A stretch of 64,000 nucleotides of DNA from Hyphomicrobium_A sp963759735 (GTDB lineage Bacteria > Pseudomonadota > Alphaproteobacteria > Rhizobiales > Hyphomicrobiaceae), in NCBI GenBank assembly GCA_963759735.1, contig CAVXAF010000007.1, positions 744,001 through 808,000 on the forward strand, given 5' to 3'. Below, piece by piece: positions 7,708 to 18,767 of this stretch. The translations under genes were made by a program, and so were the position numbers. The notes beneath the pieces were generated by a model. The model did no database searches and was not told where the DNA came from. It worked only from the letters and a program-made list of their open reading frames with translations. Numbering within the stretch: the first letter of the stretch is position 1; each line of letters begins with the position of its first letter.

Positions 7708-9399
7708 ATGAGTTGCTTCGCACGCGCCGCCTCCCTTCTCTTCGCCCAGATGCTGGCGACGATCATCGCCGATGGCGTCGCCGCTCACGGCGCAGTCGAC
7801 CAAGCGCGTGCGACCGCCATCCCCGACTGCACCCAATTCGTTGATGCGGCGGTCGGGGATGGCGGCGAAGGCACGGCAAAATCTCCGCACGCGACGATCG
7901 ACGCCGCTCTCGCCGCAGCCGAACCGGGCGGCGTCATCTGCGTCGCCGAAGGCACCTATGCCGACCAGCTGAAGCCGGGCACCAAGCACTTCACGCTCGC
8001 GGGCGGCTTCCAGAGCGGTGAGGGCTTCAAGGTGCGCGACAGTGCCGCCTATGTCAGCAAGGTGCAGGGCAGCGGCGGGTCGTTCATCATCGTCGAGAAC
8101 GAGGGACCGAGCGGCGATCAGCGCACGGTCGTCGACGGCTTCGAGATCACCGGCTTCTCGCGGGCCATCGTGCGCGATTTCTACGAGTCACAGCGCTTCG
8201 ACGTCACCAACAACTATATCCACGACAACACCTGCGCCGATGCATCGCTGGTCGGAGCGGGCGTCGCACTGAATAACGTGTCGGGGTCCATCAAGGGCAA
8301 CGTGTTCGAAAACAACGCCTGCGGCCGCGGCGGCGCCCTGTTTCTCAACGACAGCAAGAACGAAAACAGCGTCTCGATCGAGAACAACCGCGTCGTCGGC
8401 AATTCTGGGACCGAGCCCGGCGCCTCGCACGGCGGCGCGCTCTATCTGTTCGGCAATACGCTGACGATCACGGGCAATTTCATCGCCGACAATTCCGTCA
8501 CGCAGTGGGGCGGCGGCCTCTATGTCGGCGCCTTCACGCCAGGCAATCAGCCGACGACGGCGACGCTCAGCCACAACGTCTATCGCGGCAACCGCGCCGG
8601 CAATGCGGGCGGCGGCTTCTTCTGCGACGACGGCGCGACCTGCACCGCCTCGCACGAGATCTATGACGGCAATTGCGGCGGCAACATTCTGGTCGATGGC
8701 GGCTCGCGCGGCTCCGGCCCGACGACGACGCGCTTCGATCACATCACCAGCGTCGGCGCCCTCACGCCTGCCTGCGATGCACCGGGCGATGGATTGTTCG
8801 TCGATACCTACGAAGGGGTAGCGCCCGATTCCCACACCGTCACGAATGCCATCTTCTGGGACAACGCCTCCGAGCGCGATGTCGCGGTTGCATGCGGTAG
8901 CGGTTGCGACGACCTGAAGGTCGGCGTCAGCCATTCGATGGTGCAGACCAAGTATCAAGACGGCAGCGTGAAGATCGCCTTCGGGGCGGGGAACGTCGCG
9001 CCGTCCGATCCGCGCTTCGTCGCCCCCGACAAGGGCGACTTCAAGCTTCAGGATGGCAGTCCGGTCATCGGCAGGGCGAGCGATGGTAGCAACCTCGGCG
9101 CCGACGTGGCCAGTGACGCCGTACTGCCAAAGTCGGGCGAAGCAGCGGTCGAGGACAGAGCGCTGCCGCCACGCAGCACATCTCCGTCACGGCGCGTACC
9201 CTCTGGCGACGCCACGCCCGAGACGCCGGCCGCGTCTGCTAGCGAAGCGTCGGCCGGCGATGTGTCTGCCAAGCAGGCATTCAGTGACGCCAAGGAGCTC
9301 GGCACGCGGGAAGCGTGGTCGGCGTTCCTCGACAGTTATCCGCGCGGCTTTTACGCCAACCTGGCGCGCGCCTACATAAAGAAACTCGACGCGCGATAG
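7708..9399 (+). CDS. Secreted right-handed parallel beta-helix protein
   Basis: A 563-residue protein with a signal-like N-terminus of about 28 residues. The central region, at about 50-440, has the repeating Asn/Gly-rich turns of a parallel beta-helix (FDVTNNYIHDN, IKGNVFENNACGRGGALFLN, ITGNFIADNS). This resembles the choice-of-anchor/polymorphic outer membrane protein and pectate-lyase-like folds. A Pro/Ser/Ala linker follows at about 470-515. A short C-terminal module, AFSDAKELGTREAWSAFLDS then YPRGFYANLARAYIKKL, is also present in the convergent neighbour. Carbohydrate binding or degradation is possible, but no catalytic residue can be picked out. Confidence 0.75.
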   Translation: MSCFARAASLLFAQMLATIIADGVAAHGAVDQARATAIPDCTQFVDAAVGDGGEGTAKSPHATIDAALAAAEPGGVICVAEGTYADQLKPGTKHFTLAGGFQSGEGFKVRDSAAYVSKVQGSGGSFIIVENEGPSGDQRTVVDGFEITGFSRAIVRDFYESQRFDVTNNYIHDNTCADASLVGAGVALNNVSGSIKGNVFENNACGRGGALFLNDSKNENSVSIENNRVVGNSGTEPGASHGGALYLFGNTLTITGNFIADNSVTQWGGGLYVGAFTPGNQPTTATLSHNVYRGNRAGNAGGGFFCDDGATCTASHEIYDGNCGGNILVDGGSRGSGPTTTRFDHITSVGALTPACDAPGDGLFVDTYEGVAPDSHTVTNAIFWDNASERDVAVACGSGCDDLKVGVSHSMVQTKYQDGSVKIAFGAGNVAPSDPRFVAPDKGDFKLQDGSPVIGRASDGSNLGADVASDAVLPKSGEAAVEDRALPPRSTSPSRRVPSGDATPETPAASASEASAGDVSAKQAFSDAKELGTREAWSAFLDSYPRGFYANLARAYIKKLDAR

Positions 9400-9423
9400 G
9401 CACGGCCAAAAAGTCTGCGCCGC

Positions 9424-11230
9424 TCAGCGCGCCTCGATGGGTCCGAGTGTCGCCGCGTTCGGGCGCTCCGCGCCGTTACGGTCTGATGGCGCATCCTCCA
9501 ACCGCTCGCCCTTGCCGATAAACGGCGCATCCCCTGTCGGCGTAAAGTCATTGGCGTTGTGGCTCAAGCCGGTCGGGAAGTTGGCGAACCAGTCGCGCGA
9601 GAACTCCTCCACCGTGGTCTCGTCGGCTTCCGGCTTGCGGCCTTCGAAAGTGCCGGAGATGTACATGTTGCCGCGATAGGCATTGCCCGCCGAGGTGTCG
9701 TCGACGTCCATCAGCAGCGCCGCCGGGTTTGCCGAAGCATCACCGTCGTTGATCTGCACGCCGACCAGCACGTTGTTGAGGAACTCGTTGTCCTTCGAGT
9801 TGTTCTCGAACTTCACCGCGTGACGGCCGGTGGTGAGAAACAGATTGTGCATGATCTTGTTCTCACTCGAGCCGAGCTTGGGGTTGTCGGTTTCCTGCCA
9901 GAAGCTGGCGTTGTGGCGGGTCTGCGGACCGAAGATATTGTTGCGCACGACGCTACGGCGCACGCTGGTGAAGTTGGGGCCGACGTCGCTGTCGTGGAAA
10001 TAGTTGCCGTCGATGAGGAAATAGTCGCTGGCCCCCTGGCCGCCCCCGTCGGTGCCGGCGAAGGCATCGCAGCGCGGGTCGTCGAACGCGATGCCGACTT
10101 CCTTGCAGGTCGAGGTAGGGTCGGCGTTGATCTGGAAGTCGCTCGACGCATTGCCGAAGGTCTCGTTGAAACGGACGATGTTCCAGTCCCCGCCGTTGCT
10201 CAGGTAGATGCCGTGGCCGTCTTCTTTCCCGGCGCCTGAGCCGACGTTGCCTTCCCACACCGCCCAATCCGACTGGCCCGAGAAGAACGGATCGCGCGTC
10301 TGGTCGGCACCCTTGCAGTTGAGCACGGCGATGCCGCGCGAATGATCCGTCGCCGCATAACCGGCGCCGACCACGCGCACGCCGTACTTGCCGCCGTTGA
10401 GTTCGAAGCCATCGACGGCCAGGTAGTCGGCGTTCTCAAGATTGAAGCAGGTTTGTCGTCCGCTGGTGCAGCATGCGATTCTGACGCCGAGCGTCTTGTC
10501 CTCGTTGCGCTCGCCGTAGAGCACGATGGGCTCATTGTACGTGCCGCTGCCCGTCACCTCAAAGCAGCCCTTGTAGTCGCCGCGCAGGAAATAGACCTGC
10601 GTTCCCGGTGAGGAATTGGCGAGTCCCGTGGCCGGGGAAGCTGGATCATCGCGCGTGATGCCGCTGCCCTCACCGTCCGGGCTCACGTAGATGATGCGCG
10701 ACGGCTTCCAGTCGGGATCGGTATAGTAACGATTGAATTTCTCCGGGAAGCCCATGAACTTTGCCGAGCGCGCGATGGCCGGCGCGCCGGCTTCTGCCGT
10801 GGGCACGGGTGCAGCAGCAGCCGTGCTGCGGCTTCTTGGCAGCCGCGGGTTGCTCGGCAGGCTCCTCCTCGGCCTCGCCGGTCCCCGCGATGGATGACGC
10901 GCTGGAACCGTTCGTGTCGGCTTCGGGCGCCGGCTTCTTCTTGGCGATATCCTTCTTGGAGGGCTGCGGCTTGGCGGCCGCAGGCCGGGCGTCCCCCGCA
11001 CCAAGCTTTTTCAGGTAGGCGCGCGCAAGATCGGCGTGGAAGCCTTCCGGATAGCTTTCGAGAAACGCGTCCCACGCTTCGACCGTGCCAAGCTCCTTGG
11101 CGGCGTCGAACGCCTCCTTGGCCGGCACGCTGTCCTGCGCCAGTGCGGCGCCGACGTGCCAAGGTCTATCGGAAGATGAGACGGAAGCGATGCCGGCAAG
11201 CAAAAAGAGTGCAAGGCAGTGGCGGTTCAT
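9424..11230 (-). pseudogene. Secreted parallel beta-helix protein, split by a frameshift near 10822-10838
   Basis: The start is the ATG at 11230 (MNRHCLALFLLAGIASVS, signal peptide, AGGGAG upstream). Next comes the module AKEAFDAAKELGTVEAWDAF then YPEGFHADLARAYLKKLGA, then a Lys/Pro/Glu-rich linker. At about EEPAEQPAAAKKP the frame is lost; one extra base around 10822-10838 would restore it into TAAAAPVPTAEAG and the main domain. The main domain (KFMGFPEKFNRYYTDPDWKP, IIYVSPDGEGSG, then GLANSSPGTQVYFLRGDYKG) is a pectate-lyase-like right-handed beta-helix with about 430 residues. It is convergent with the related gene at 7708, which carries the same small module at its other end. It is probably functional if the indel is a read error. 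Confidence 0.68.
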
Positions 11231-11387
11231 TCTCGCTCCCTTGATGCCGGCGTCGATCGGTGAACACCGTAAAATGCGGCCGCGCTTGTTACAAGGAGCG
11301 CTCGGCGTCTCGCGGCGATGATCCCAAGGCTCCAGCGCTGTTGTTGTCTTCAACATTAACAAAACGGCGTTGCCGAACCCGGCGTGG

Positions 11388-13393
<2,006 letters not shown>

Positions 13394-13397
<4 letters not shown>

Positions 13398-14188
13398 GGC
13401 TTGGCACCTTGCTTTGACTTGGAGGTGGACACGGCAACGATTGGTCCCATGGGGAATCCGAAATCGCTGCGGTTGAGGTCGGTGGCGTAGAGGCGGCTGA
13501 TGGAGCCGTCGAGGTAGAGAGCGTTGGGCGTCTTGAGGACATCCCGGAACACGCGGGCGAATTGGTGGAACGTCACTGAGGTATCTGCGAGCACGAAGAT
13601 CACCTTCTTGCCGGCGACCCCGACGCCGTTGCGGCGGTTGCGCGAGGTGCTGTCCGCCTTAAAACGCGGGTGCAGCTTGCCGTCGATCACCAGCATGGGG
13701 CCCGATTGGGTGGCGAAGTCCGGCCGCAGCTTGCGGCGCGCGTAGGCGCCCGTCTCCAGGACGCCGGCCGTCCCGCCGGAGAGGTAGAAAACCCCGTTGG
13801 GCTTCATGCTGAAATTTCCAGGGCCGTTGGCTGTAGACAGCTTCTTCAGCTGGCGCCCCTTCTCGACGTAAAGCCCGACCGGCGAGCGGTCCTCGTGGTA
13901 CATGCCGGCGTTCATGGCGAAGACGAGCGTGCGTCCGCGCGCTGCGAGAGCCTCCTGCACAGGGCCGAATTGGCCGAGCGGGGCTCCACTTGCATCACGC
14001 AGAAGCAGTTCGATGCCGTCGGCCGCCGGGAACTCGCAGATGACGTAGCGCGCGTCCTCGATTGTCGCGTTGCGGCAGCCGGCCATGGCGTCACTGGCGA
14101 GCGCGCAGGAGGCGGCAAGCGATAGGGCGCTGCAGCGGAAGAAAAGCCGCGCGTCACGCGCGAAGCATCGTACAATCGAAGCAAGCAT
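13394..14188 (-). CDS. Secreted phosphodiester glycosidase (DUF2233/NAGPA) family protein
   Basis: A 264-residue protein with a hydrophobic N-terminal signal (about 14-38, ending SDAMAG). The family blocks are LVFAMNAGMYHEDRSPVGLY, GNFSMKPNGVFYL, ATQSGPMLVIDGKLHP, RNRRNGVGVAGKKVIFVLAD and NALYLDGSISRLY. NAGPA/DUF2233 domains hydrolyse GlcNAc-phosphodiesters in the cases studied; here the substrate is unknown. The ATG at 14188 is chosen because an AGGGACGG site immediately precedes it. That site is the 3' strand of the TPP riboswitch, so translation is directly controllable. It is coupled to thiC by a 4-base overlap. A link to thiamine is not part of known family biology. Confidence 0.85.
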
Positions 14189-14191
14189 ATT

Positions 14192-14282
14192 CCGTCCCTT
14201 CGCCGGCATGACCCGGATCAGGTCCTAAGGGTGCTCGCGCGTTGGGTGCACGATCTCAGCCGGCCTACCGGCGCCCCTCGGA
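14192..14282 (-). promoter_or_regulatory. TPP (thi-box) riboswitch
   Basis: On the minus strand the conserved elements appear in order: a GGGGCGCC stem, GGCTGAGATC (the pyrimidine-sensor CUGAGA), ACCC on each side of a variable hairpin, then GGACCTGATCCGGGTCATGC (CCUGAUCCGGGU-AUGCC type), and the closing strand GGCGAAGGGA. The closing strand is also the ribosome-binding site for the gene at 14188, so TPP binding would hide it. Repression by thiamine of this gene and of the coupled thiC is the expected result. Confidence 0.93.
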
Positions 14283-14331
14283 ACAGAGCTAGTTTTGCGC
14301 TCCTCTGCGCGCAGAAGCAACCCTTGAGGAT

Positions 14332-15777
14332 TTACGCGGCCAGCCGCGCGGCGGCGGCGGCGATCCAGCCTTCGATTTTCTGCGCTTCGGGTGCCTCACC
14401 CTGACGCAGTATCCGCTGACCTTCTGCGCTCGCGGCATAGCGAAGCACCGCGGCGCATAGGGCCGCCGCCTCGGCAGCGGCAACTGCTGTGACATCCTGA
14501 TAACCGGCACCGGTCAGCAATTGCGCGTGCGTGCCGCGCAACCCGGCGACGTCGATGACGAGCTGCGCCTGATTTTGCCAGAGGCGCACGGTCTGCGCAT
14601 CGATGCCGCGCGTTGCCAGCAAGGTGGCGGTCGCCTCGGCATCGGCGGCGAGCAGGTCGGCAACCGTGAAAATGCGCGCCTCCGCCAAGCGCTGCGCGGT
14701 GCGGGTACCGATGGACGGCGCTGCCTCGACGTCGTCGGACGGCTGCAGGTAGGTGCGCGGCGGCTTGGCTTCGCGCTCCGGCGGCGGCGGCGCTGCCGCC
14801 GCCGCTTGTGCGGCTGGCGTCAACGCACTGACGCGCTGCGCACGCGCTTCGGCCTGTTGGACAGCACGCGGACCGGCCACCTCCTTGGCATAGAGTTCGC
14901 GCACGGCGCGGTCGTCGGCCGGCAACGTCGCCTCGACGCGGCCCGTCGCCTGCAGCTCACGATACATGCTGACGACGAGGGCGCGGTCGGCCGCGTTGGT
15001 CAGCTTCTTCTCGATAAACTTCTGCGGCATCTGCAGCGCCGCGAGGAACGTCTCCGCTGTCAGCGAAACCTCCGGCGGCGTCGCGGCGCTTTCGGCGAAA
15101 GCGCGCTCCAGCACGCGCGCAAAGCCATTCGAAGCGTAAGCGATGAGTTCGGCGACCACGGCGCGACCGGTGTCATCGAGGCCCGAGCGCGGGTCGGCGG
15201 TGCCGCGGTGGATATCGTAGTGCGCAATCAGTTTTTCGTACTGCAGGTTGGCGGTCTCGGCGCCCTGGCACACCATGTCCTTCAGCCAATGCGCGCCCGC
15301 CGGCACCCGTATTGCGGTGGCCGTGAAGCGCTGCCGGCCGAGTGCGGCGAGTTCGTCGTAGGAACGGTTGATGCTCCACTCGCAGGCGCGGTGGATGGCG
15401 TTCTCGGCTTCCGTCTGCGCGGTGTGAAACGGATGGATGGGGTCGGTGTAATAGTGGCTGAGCACGCCGGCGGCGTAGGCGGCGTCGCTCCACGCGCTGC
15501 CGCGCAGCGTCTCGAGCAGCCGGCCATACCACTCCTGCGCCTTCTCCGGCGCGCCACCCCAGTAGCCGTCGCGCACATGCAGAACGTGGTTCTTGAAGTC
15601 CTTGAAGACGTTGTCAGGCGCCTTGGACCCTTCGAGATATGTCGCTGCGTGCTTCAAGAACAGGTTCTGCCAGCGCGCGGTATCGGGTCCCTGCACCATG
15701 CTCAGCGCATCGAGCGCCAACTTGTGATGCGTGCCGTTGGCATGGGCGGCATAGACGATGCGATAGAGGAGACTCAT
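14332..15777 (-). CDS. Zinc-dependent phospholipase C-like protein with C-terminal DUF4332
   Basis: A 481-residue protein. The N-terminal two-thirds is helical and carries HHKLALDALS, NHVLHVRDGYWGGAP and GVLSHYYTDPIHPFH, the His/Asp pattern of the zinc-dependent phospholipase C/S1-P1 nuclease-like fold. An Ala/Pro-rich linker at about 318-340 leads to two helix-hairpin-helix units (APSIGTRTAQRLAEARIFTV, then GTHAQLLTGAGYQDV), typical of DUF4332. There is no obvious signal peptide, so it is predicted cytoplasmic, which is odd for a secreted-phospholipase fold. The substrate is unknown. Confidence 0.72.
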   Translation of the reverse strand: MSLLYRIVYAAHANGTHHKLALDALSMVQGPDTARWQNLFLKHAATYLEGSKAPDNVFKDFKNHVLHVRDGYWGGAPEKAQEWYGRLLETLRGSAWSDAAYAAGVLSHYYTDPIHPFHTAQTEAENAIHRACEWSINRSYDELAALGRQRFTATAIRVPAGAHWLKDMVCQGAETANLQYEKLIAHYDIHRGTADPRSGLDDTGRAVVAELIAYASNGFARVLERAFAESAATPPEVSLTAETFLAALQMPQKFIEKKLTNAADRALVVSMYRELQATGRVEATLPADDRAVRELYAKEVAGPRAVQQAEARAQRVSALTPAAQAAAAAPPPPEREAKPPRTYLQPSDDVEAAPSIGTRTAQRLAEARIFTVADLLAADAEATATLLATRGIDAQTVRLWQNQAQLVIDVAGLRGTHAQLLTGAGYQDVTAVAAAEAAALCAAVLRYAASAEGQRILRQGEAPEAQKIEGWIAAAAARLAA

Positions 15778-15902
15778 AGGGCGCTCCGCGGCAGGGCCAG
15801 ATGGCGGGACGCTAGGCGAGTCGCGCCGGTGCGCCTACGTGCACCCTCCGGCGACCGCAACTCGGAAGTGGAAGAAAGCCCAAATACCCCCGGATGACTG
15901 GG

Positions 15903-16289
15903 TCAGGCGATGTAGCCCTGGTAGCAAAGCCACAGGCCGAGCAGCCCTTCCCCGATGCCCCCGACGGTCAGATACGCCTTGGTGTCGAGCATCTTTTCGC
16001 CAACACCCATGACAGTCTCAGGGAACAGCATGCGTGCGATGCCGCCGATCACGGCGAGCCAGCCGAATATGCTGATAATAACTGGCCAGCCCGCCTCCCA
16101 GACATTGTGCGTGTTGACGAGCGCAAGTCCGCCGAGCAGCGTCAGCAACCCGCTGAGGAAAACCAGCGGCCGGTTGGCGATGAACTGCTTGGCCATGGCG
16201 CGCCAGGCCTCTTGCCGAAACAAGATCCCGACAGCCAGAACCACCAGCATCGGCCCCAACAGGCGGGCGAGGAATATCGAGGTGTCCAT
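15903..16289 (-). CDS. Small four-helix membrane protein, function unknown
   Basis: A 128-residue protein from the ATG at 16289 (MDTSIFLARLLGPML), with GGAGAAGAAGG upstream. The open frame extends to 16460, but the extra 57 residues are not protein-like. Four membrane helices are visible, at about 5-23, 38-57, 64-86 and 101-124, connected by very short loops. It is divergent from the DUF3592 gene. No family is recognised with certainty. Confidence 0.65.
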   Translation of the reverse strand: MDTSIFLARLLGPMLVVLAVGILFRQEAWRAMAKQFIANRPLVFLSGLLTLLGGLALVNTHNVWEAGWPVIISIFGWLAVIGGIARMLFPETVMGVGEKMLDTKAYLTVGGIGEGLLGLWLCYQGYIA

Positions 16290-16438
16290 GCCTTCTTCTC
16301 CCGCAATAAATTCGATTCCAATGCGCGGAGTGTGGTCTCTATGCTGGCGCGCGACAAGCCCGGAACGGTATTGCAGCGTTCCAATGCGGATCGGAAATGC
16401 GACGATACGGACGAAAACGCGGACGAGAGAAATCGAGC

Positions 16439-16846
16439 ATGATGCTGATTGCCGTCGCATCGCTTCTAACGCTGCTAGCCGCCTATTACAGCTGGCGGCA
16501 CTGGCTGCTAACGATTGACGGGATGACGGCTAAGGTGATCTCCGTCGAGGTGCAGCGCGAAACAGTGAGCGGCAAAAATCCCACCGGCGTGCCTTATCAG
16601 TATTTCGCCGCTTATGCGTTCGCGAACTCGGACGGCCGCGTCCATCGTACGCGCGAGGCGATCGGCAAGGGACTCTATGACCAGTTGTCGGGCGCGGGAC
16701 CGGCGGGCGTGCCGGTGCACTACAGCCGCTCGCATCCCGAGGTCAGCACGATCAGCCGCCAATCGCCGCGCAACGTGGCACTGTTCTTAGTGGTTATCGC
16801 CGCCGGCGCGTGGGTCGCGGCGCTGCTGCGCGGTGTGCGCGGCTAG
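16439..16846 (+). CDS. DUF3592 family membrane protein
   Basis: A 135-residue protein with a membrane helix at each end (about 3-22 and 110-130) and a beta-rich periplasmic or cytosolic domain between them. ATAKVISVEV-type segments, YQYFAAYAFANSDGRVH and GVPVHYSRSHPEVSTIS fit DUF3592, in which a Y-P-x-(V/I)xY-x(2)-(S/P)-P-x-x-S block is typical. The start is one of two adjacent ATGs (16439 or 16442) after GAGAGAAATCGAG. The function is unknown. The helicase gene begins 80 bases downstream. Confidence 0.7.
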   Translation: MMLIAVASLLTLLAAYYSWRHWLLTIDGMTAKVISVEVQRETVSGKNPTGVPYQYFAAYAFANSDGRVHRTREAIGKGLYDQLSGAGPAGVPVHYSRSHPEVSTISRQSPRNVALFLVVIAAGAWVAALLRGVRG

Positions 16847-16926
16847 GTGGGAATGAGCGGTACAGCTTCACCATTAGCTGGCTCCCTTGCTCGACATGGA
16901 CCTGCGCAAATGGCATTGCCACTGCC

Positions 16927-18729
16927 ATGGCAGAGATGGTTCCAGAGACATTAGCAGCATCGAGTACGGCCGGCGAGAAGCGCGTCTTTGCGGCGCTAGA
17001 ACGGCTGCCAGAGGATTGCATAGTTTACTACGAGCAAGTCGTGGCGGGCCGCTACCCCGATCTTATCGTGGTGCTGCCCGAGGTCGGTGTTCTTGTCATT
17101 GAGGTGAAAGACTGGCGGTTAGGCGAGTTGCAGAACATCACCGCGGATACCATTACGATCAACCGCCGAGGGAGTTCGGTCATGGTCCCGCATCCGCGTC
17201 ATCAGGCGCGGGGCTACATGCTGCGGCTAATGGATGAGTGTGGGAGGCATCCGCAGGTGAGCAAGCTGATGCGGCAGGATGGCCGCTTTTCCGGCCGCTA
17301 CGTTTTCCCGTTCTGCCATATCGCCGTGCTGAGCAACATCAACCGCAGCCAGATCGAGCGCGAGGCGCCAGACCTTACCCGTCTGTTTCCTCCGAATTCA
17401 ACCATCACGCGCGACGAGTTGGCGAACTGGCTCGAACTCGAGCCGCAAGCGCTGCTGGCAACTCTAAAGGCATACTTTGATCCCTGGTGGCCGTTCCCAA
17501 AGATGACAGCGGAACAAGTCGACATCTTGCGCAGCGTCATCCATCCGGAAGTGGTCATTCGCGCTAGCGATACAGAACTCGCGGTGCTTGACCTGCGCCA
17601 GGAGCGTAACGCGCGCACGATCGGCGACGGCCATCGCGTCGTCTATGGCGTGGCTGGCTCGGGCAAGACGGTGCTGCTGATCGCTCGTGCGAAGCTGCTG
17701 GCCCAGGACCCGGAAAAGCGCATTCTGCTTTTATGCTACAATCGATTGCTCGCGCAGCATTTGGCGACCGCACTTTCCGGGTATCGTGGTGTGGAGGTGA
17801 CAACATTTCATCGCTGGGGTGTCCGCACCGGCGTTGAGTTCCGCAGAGGCGAGGAGGATGGCGTCTTCGGAAGACGACTCCTCGTCCAGTTAAATAGCGA
17901 CCCAGATCGCGGTCGCCAATTTGATGCGGTACTGATCGATGAGGCTCAAGACTGGCCGTGCTCCTGGTTCCAATGTGCGAAGCTGGCTCTCAAGGAGCCC
18001 GATACCGGCGATCTTCTTATCGTCGGCGACGGCAGCCAAGCACTATATGGCAAGCGGGATTTCACCTGGGCCGACGCAGGCATTCACGCAAGCGGCCGTG
18101 TAATAAATCGGAAATTCGATCTAGATCGTAACTATCGCAACACTGCCGAGATCCTTGGCATCGCGCGCGCATTTTCGACTCGGCCTGCGCGCGTCTCGCA
18201 GGACATGCCTGTCCTCGCGATCGGGCCGGATACCGCCCTTCGTTCCGGGGGCGACCCATTGCTGATCCAGCTCGACGATGCGGCGAGCGAAGTGCATTAC
18301 GCTGCAGGGCTGATCGAGACTTGGCTGCGCGGCGGGTTGGAAATTGGCGGACGGCACCAGCGTATCAGGCCCAACGACATCGCCGTGCTCTATCCCAGGC
18401 GACGTGCCGATGCGTCAGTAACGACGCTGTGCGACCGGTTGAACGGCTTCTCCCGCGCGGTGCTCCTATCTGGCGATAGCCCGACCGGCACACTGCATGA
18501 CGACGCGGTGAAGATTTTGTCGATGCATAGCGCGCGCGGCTTGCAGTTCCGCATTGTGCTGCTTCTGTGGGTCGACCTGGTGGGATCGCGATCCGATAGC
18601 GATGACATGGACCGCGGTCTGCTTTACGTCGCCGCCACGCGAGCCGAGGACATATTGGTGATCCTACATTCCGGTCGGTCGGCCAATGTTGACGAGATCT
18701 ATCGCGCCCTGGGCCGAGTGCCTCCGTAG
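16927..18729 (+). CDS. NERD-domain UvrD/Rep-like superfamily 1 helicase
   Basis: A 600-residue protein. The N-terminal NERD nuclease-related domain has catalytic-type D45, E59 and K61 (PDLIVV... then LVIEVKDW). The SF1 motor follows: Walker A YGVAGSGKT at about 239-247, Walker B LIDEAQDW at about 336-343, RNYRNTAEIL (motif IV region), SMHSARGLQF (motif V) and YVAATRAED (motif VI) at about 567. This architecture nicks or processes DNA in repair and is also common in phage-defence and mobile regions. The start at 16927 is uncertain because no good ribosome-binding site precedes it. Codon use looks less GC-biased than its neighbours, hinting at acquisition. Confidence 0.82.
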   Translation: MAEMVPETLAASSTAGEKRVFAALERLPEDCIVYYEQVVAGRYPDLIVVLPEVGVLVIEVKDWRLGELQNITADTITINRRGSSVMVPHPRHQARGYMLRLMDECGRHPQVSKLMRQDGRFSGRYVFPFCHIAVLSNINRSQIEREAPDLTRLFPPNSTITRDELANWLELEPQALLATLKAYFDPWWPFPKMTAEQVDILRSVIHPEVVIRASDTELAVLDLRQERNARTIGDGHRVVYGVAGSGKTVLLIARAKLLAQDPEKRILLLCYNRLLAQHLATALSGYRGVEVTTFHRWGVRTGVEFRRGEEDGVFGRRLLVQLNSDPDRGRQFDAVLIDEAQDWPCSWFQCAKLALKEPDTGDLLIVGDGSQALYGKRDFTWADAGIHASGRVINRKFDLDRNYRNTAEILGIARAFSTRPARVSQDMPVLAIGPDTALRSGGDPLLIQLDDAASEVHYAAGLIETWLRGGLEIGGRHQRIRPNDIAVLYPRRRADASVTTLCDRLNGFSRAVLLSGDSPTGTLHDDAVKILSMHSARGLQFRIVLLLWVDLVGSRSDSDDMDRGLLYVAATRAEDILVILHSGRSANVDEIYRALGRVPP

Positions 18730-18767
18730 TCGAAAGCGCTAGTTCAATTCGTCAGTGGCGATCGCGG

